From NCBI RefSeq assembly GCF_900115115.1, contig NZ_FOVI01000023.1, positions 1 through 44,878 on the forward strand: DNA of 44,878 nucleotides, read 5' to 3'. Position 1 is the first letter of the stretch. Each line of letters opens with the position of its first letter. The notes under the pieces were generated by a model, which searched no databases, was not told where the DNA came from, and was given only the letters and a program-made list of their open reading frames with translations. The position numbers and the translations under genes were made by a program. Source of the stretch: Paenimyroides ummariense. Lineage in GTDB: Bacteria > Bacteroidota > Bacteroidia > Flavobacteriales > Flavobacteriaceae. Positions 42,307-44,878 of this stretch are shown one piece after another.

Positions 42307-42939
42307 TTAAGGTGTGATATATGAGTATGATACGCTCTTAGCGCCAAAGCCATAGCTTGGTACATTTGCATTTATGGCTTGCCCTGCCATATTCCATCTG
42401 ATCTTCATAGTATAAGTTCTGACATTCAGATAATTCTTTCCGTTGATGATAACATTTGAAAAAGAATAACCTTGGGTTTGAGCACCATAATCATTATATC
42501 CCTGATTCGTCATCGAATTAACAAATCCGAATGCACCGTCCGGTAATAATATATTGACAGAGTGTGTATTTACATCCGCTACATACGCAGCCGCAGCAGG
42601 GTATTCATATCCTTTCCATATTATTTTTTGATTAGGAAGTACACCAGCAGGTGTTGCAGAAATAGTGGTAGTGTAAGGACCGTGTATAGGCGTATTGTTA
42701 GCCTTAATCGAATTAACAATATTATTAGATTTTTCAGGATTAACAACAACATAATTGTTATCCCTAAAAAATTCTTCTTCCATTTCTTGTGTAGTTTTTT
42801 CAGTAGCATTTGAAATAATATTCATTATTTCAGCTTTTGCAGCCTCATCATTTTTTTGCTGTACTTGAACTTCATCTTCATTTGAACAAGAAAATAAAGC
42901 AAATGACAAAATAGATAATGTTAAAAGTTTGTTTTTCAT
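42307..42939 (-). CDS. lipoprotein of unknown function
   Basis: A 210-residue lipoprotein: KNKLLTLSILSFALFSC with Cys18, then SNEDEVQ, again with acidic residues after the cysteine as in surface-exported lipoproteins of this phylum. A helical stretch (about 28-60) is followed by a beta-rich domain (HGPYTTTISATPAGVLPNQK, INGKNYLNVRTYTMKIRWNM). No family recognised. Being first in a two-gene operon with the barrel protein suggests a joint envelope role. Confidence 0.7.
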   Translation of the reverse strand: MKNKLLTLSILSFALFSCSNEDEVQVQQKNDEAAKAEIMNIISNATEKTTQEMEEEFFRDNNYVVVNPEKSNNIVNSIKANNTPIHGPYTTTISATPAGVLPNQKIIWKGYEYPAAAAYVADVNTHSVNILLPDGAFGFVNSMTNQGYNDYGAQTQGYSFSNVIINGKNYLNVRTYTMKIRWNMAGQAINANVPSYGFGAKSVSYSYITP

Positions 42940-43690
42940 GATTTTAATATTTAATAATTATTTCTACTCTCTTAAGGATTTTCGAATAACTCCTATACGC
43001 GCGTAATATTTTTATTTGATACTGTATACTTTTTCTTGTAAATATTTTAATTCATATTAAACATAATATTGCTACTTGAAAAGCAATATAACATCAATAC
43101 TGAGGGCTATCTTTCTTGTTACCTCCCTACAGATTTGAATCTCTGTACACAATGCAGCCATACTAAAAAGAAGCTTTAAATACAGAAAAAACAATATTAT
43201 TATTTGTGAAATATTATATTTTTTTTTCTCTATTCAAAGAAAACAATTTATAATTAATTACACAAACATTTATCATTTTTAAATTTTAAGCTTTTAGACA
43301 ATAACCTTATATAGGGCTTTTTTATTGTGTATTCTAAATAAATATTTTATAAATAAAATTAAATCGAACTATATAATTTGAAAATTTGCCAATAATTAAA
43401 CAAATTTATATCTTCAACCAAAGAAAATTTAAATTAAAAACAAATAAGTAAATAAAGTATCTAATGTTTTCAAAAACCATTTAAATGATCCTGGATTGAT
43501 GATGGTAAATTTTAAGAAGATTCACTAAAGCAACTGAACGAACAAGAACAAATTATTCGATTCCAGTCATGGTTAACTGGTGTTAAAGATGAACGTCATA
43601 CTTTAAAAAAGAAGATGAGAATATTCTACGTAATAAAGACCTGTAGCTATTTAATATTCAATACAAAATATTGTCATTACTATAGTATTG
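42940..43690. other. 750-base AT-rich gap with a possible transposase remnant
   Basis: No intact gene. A plus-strand frame near 43517-43620 reads DSLKQLNEQEQIIRFQSWLT then GVKDERHTLKKK, loosely like the N-terminal coil of an IS66-type transposase, without a start. The sequence ends at the right copy of the rteC/HTH repeat. The rest is low-complexity A/T. Confidence 0.35.
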
Positions 43691-43721
43691 CAGCTAATAA
43701 ATTCCATTCTCCTATATTCAT
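43691..43721 (-). pseudogene. 5' fragment of a second HTH gene
   Basis: The minus strand has the ATG and first codons of the HTH gene at 38028-38342 (same bases except a few, and one deletion that shifts the frame). Homology stops at 43691, the right edge of the cassette. It is the counterpart of the rteC stub at 38578-38681. Confidence 0.7.
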
Positions 43722-44048
43722 ACAGTAGGTTTAAAAAGCATACCTAAAGTAGTTCCGAAGAGAAAAACAAACAGGAATTTCCAATGTTGCGCAAGACAAA
43801 TTGTACTATATAATGAACTCTAATAGTCTAGCAGTATCCAAGACCTACCCATGAAAATCAAAAATAATTTGATTTTTTAAAAGAAAATAAAACAAAAATG
43901 CCCATAAACAGCAGCTTTTACGTGCTATTTATGGGCATAATCTTGGTATAAGGATTCAATCCAGATCCTTGTGCATATACTTTTCCAGATTGGTTGTCAG
44001 TTGATCAAGAAAATAGGTTTTACTACCTGAACGATCCTTCATCCTATG
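43691..44048 (-). repeat. copy B of the diverged direct repeat (rteC 3' end, hairpin, HTH 5' end)
   Basis: It matches 38311-38681 with mismatches and small gaps. Strongly kept blocks include AAGACCTACCCATGAAAATC, TGCCCATAAACAGCAG and the rteC end. Here rteC is intact and the HTH gene is broken, the reverse of copy A. Confidence 0.85.
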
Positions 44049-44810
44049 AAACGAATGATGAAGGTCACCAAGCTTGATGCTGAAAGCCATTTCAAAAATC
44101 ATTGCCAGTTTCGAAATCCCAACCCTACCATTGGAAACAGCACCGGTAGCATGAAGCGCATAAACCAGCTCGATCAATGCATTTTTAGAATGCGTCCAAT
44201 AAATATCTTTCAAGTACGCTTGTGCTGCTATTTCAGAAACTGCCTCCGATTCGTCAGGATCCATACGACGAAGCAGGTAATGATACAGTAGATCATCAGA
44301 AATGATTCTAGAAACTTTGTAATCGTAGTATGTAGAGAACTGGGGATCCATTTCAAATGCCACGCTGTTGAGTCCGCTGTAAAATTCTATGTTTCCCAAA
44401 CGGAAAAACCGGTTGTCCATATCTGTTCGGTTAGATCGGTAGTACCTGTAGAAATCTGAAGAAACCGTGTGCTCTTTGAATGTTTTTTTCAGTTGTTCCA
44501 GTTTAGAAGAAAAATATTGCATCAACAGCTTGCCGTCTGGTACGGGACAAGCAATTTCCATACGGTATACCTTATTGTAGAAAATCAGTTTACCAAGTAT
44601 CTGGGGCTTGATGTTCTTAAAGAAATCTATTTCCTGTAGTTCGTTATCAAAACCTGAGTTAATTACAAATTCCTTTAGTTCCATTAACAAGTCTTTAAGC
44701 AATAAAGTCATCGAATATGATTCTTCAATAATTTTGGATGGTTTCATAGTAAGCCTCTCTTCCTTTCTACTCACTTTAGAGAGTGCCTCATGAAAAAAAC
44801 GATGTTTCAT
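43956..44810 (-). CDS. rteC: RteC-type regulator of the conjugative element
   Basis: A 284-residue protein of the RteC family. Typical parts are QILGKLIFYNKVYRMEIACP, FYRYYRSNRTDMDNRFFRLG, NIEFYSGLNSVAFEMDPQFS, TYYDYKVSRIISDDLLYHYL and KNALIELVYALHATGAVSNG, ending FHRMKDRSGSKTYFLDQLTT. In CTnDOT, RteC activates the excision operon that begins with small HTH genes. Here that operon's HTH, DUF3945 and topB genes lie 5.6 kb away, with a cargo cassette between. An alternative ATG is at 44747 (MKPSKIIEE). Its upstream partners (rteA/rteB or a relaxase) are outside the window. Confidence 0.93.
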   Translation of the reverse strand: MKHRFFHEALSKVSRKEERLTMKPSKIIEESYSMTLLLKDLLMELKEFVINSGFDNELQEIDFFKNIKPQILGKLIFYNKVYRMEIACPVPDGKLLMQYFSSKLEQLKKTFKEHTVSSDFYRYYRSNRTDMDNRFFRLGNIEFYSGLNSVAFEMDPQFSTYYDYKVSRIISDDLLYHYLLRRMDPDESEAVSEIAAQAYLKDIYWTHSKNALIELVYALHATGAVSNGRVGISKLAMIFEMAFSIKLGDLHHSFHRMKDRSGSKTYFLDQLTTNLEKYMHKDLD

Positions 44811-44878
44811 AAGTATTGAGTTTAATTAAGTTGCAGGGGGTCCTTATTAAAAAAATACATGAATGCAATGATTGGATG
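44811..44878. other. window end, upstream of rteC
   Basis: Only 68 bases; contains the start of the rteC leader and a GC-rich stretch (GCAGGGGGTCC) in AT-rich DNA. Nothing further can be said. Confidence 0.4.

Noticed and set aside
43517..43620. IS66-like transposase N-terminal remnant
   Set aside because: The likeness is loose, there is no start codon and no terminal inverted repeats; mentioned only as part of a gap.
1..44878. CRISPR arrays, complete tRNA or rRNA genes, and toxin-antitoxin pairs
   Set aside because: I looked for regularly spaced direct repeats, tRNA cloverleafs and typical small coupled gene pairs and found none beyond the tRNA-Ser 3' fragment and the regulatory repeats.

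Overview
The window is DNA of a flavobacterium-like member of the Bacteroidota. The signs are promoter boxes of the TAnnTTTG type, many SusD-free beta-barrel and lipoprotein genes, and a CTnDOT-type conjugative-element backbone (rteC, excisionase-like HTH, DUF3945, topB, PRTRC genes, ssb). No rRNA or complete tRNA was seen. Much of the window looks like integrative element backbone plus cargo rather than core chromosome.

Layout. 1-3.9 kb: an XRE/S24 repressor, an SdpI-like protein, and a four-gene minus-strand operon headed by a DUF2089 regulator. 4.0-7.1 kb: an IS110 transposase remnant and an arsenic operon (arsR, DUF6428, arsC-like phosphatase, ACR3 pump). 7.5-11.6 kb: a partial PRTRC operon (ssb, small ORF, E, C, F, B, ThiF). 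12.2-14.4 kb: a GNAT enzyme, a secreted protein and a small HTH pair. 14.6-16.6 kb: an attachment-site-like region (orphan strong promoter, tRNA-Ser 3'-end remnant, paired GTGGCAA repeats) followed by a tyrosine integrase. 16.8-18.7 kb: a broken DUF2243 gene and an ATP-grasp enzyme. 19-33.6 kb: an efflux and envelope region (MFS pump, LytS/LytTR two-component system, two related outer-membrane proteins, RND tripartite pump, GNAT, HD-domain protein, membrane protein, Usp). 34.4-38.3 kb: an excision-type operon (HTH, DUF3945, topB). 38.7-43.7 kb: a cargo cassette (lipoprotein, TetR, alpha-oxoamine synthase, outer-membrane protein plus lipoprotein). 43.9-44.8 kb: rteC.

The strongest new signal is a small regulon. 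Four promoters, for the MFS/LytS/LytTR operon, the first beta-barrel gene, the RND pump and the second beta-barrel gene, each carry three repeats resembling TTCAGTnnn on a 21-22 bp period. In each, the third repeat starts exactly 39 bp before a TAnnTTTG-like -7 box. This geometry is what a LytTR regulator would bind, and one is encoded among these genes. I infer an autoregulated efflux and envelope-stress module carried as cargo.

A second signal is structural. A segment of about 360 bp spanning the rteC 3' end, a hairpin and the start of the HTH gene occurs twice, as diverged direct repeats on either side of the 5 kb lipid/TetR cassette. This suggests the cassette entered by recombination between related elements. 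A third is the att-like junction at 14.85-15.11 kb, which has arm-type repeats on both sides of the core, as in an attP or a tandem element junction.
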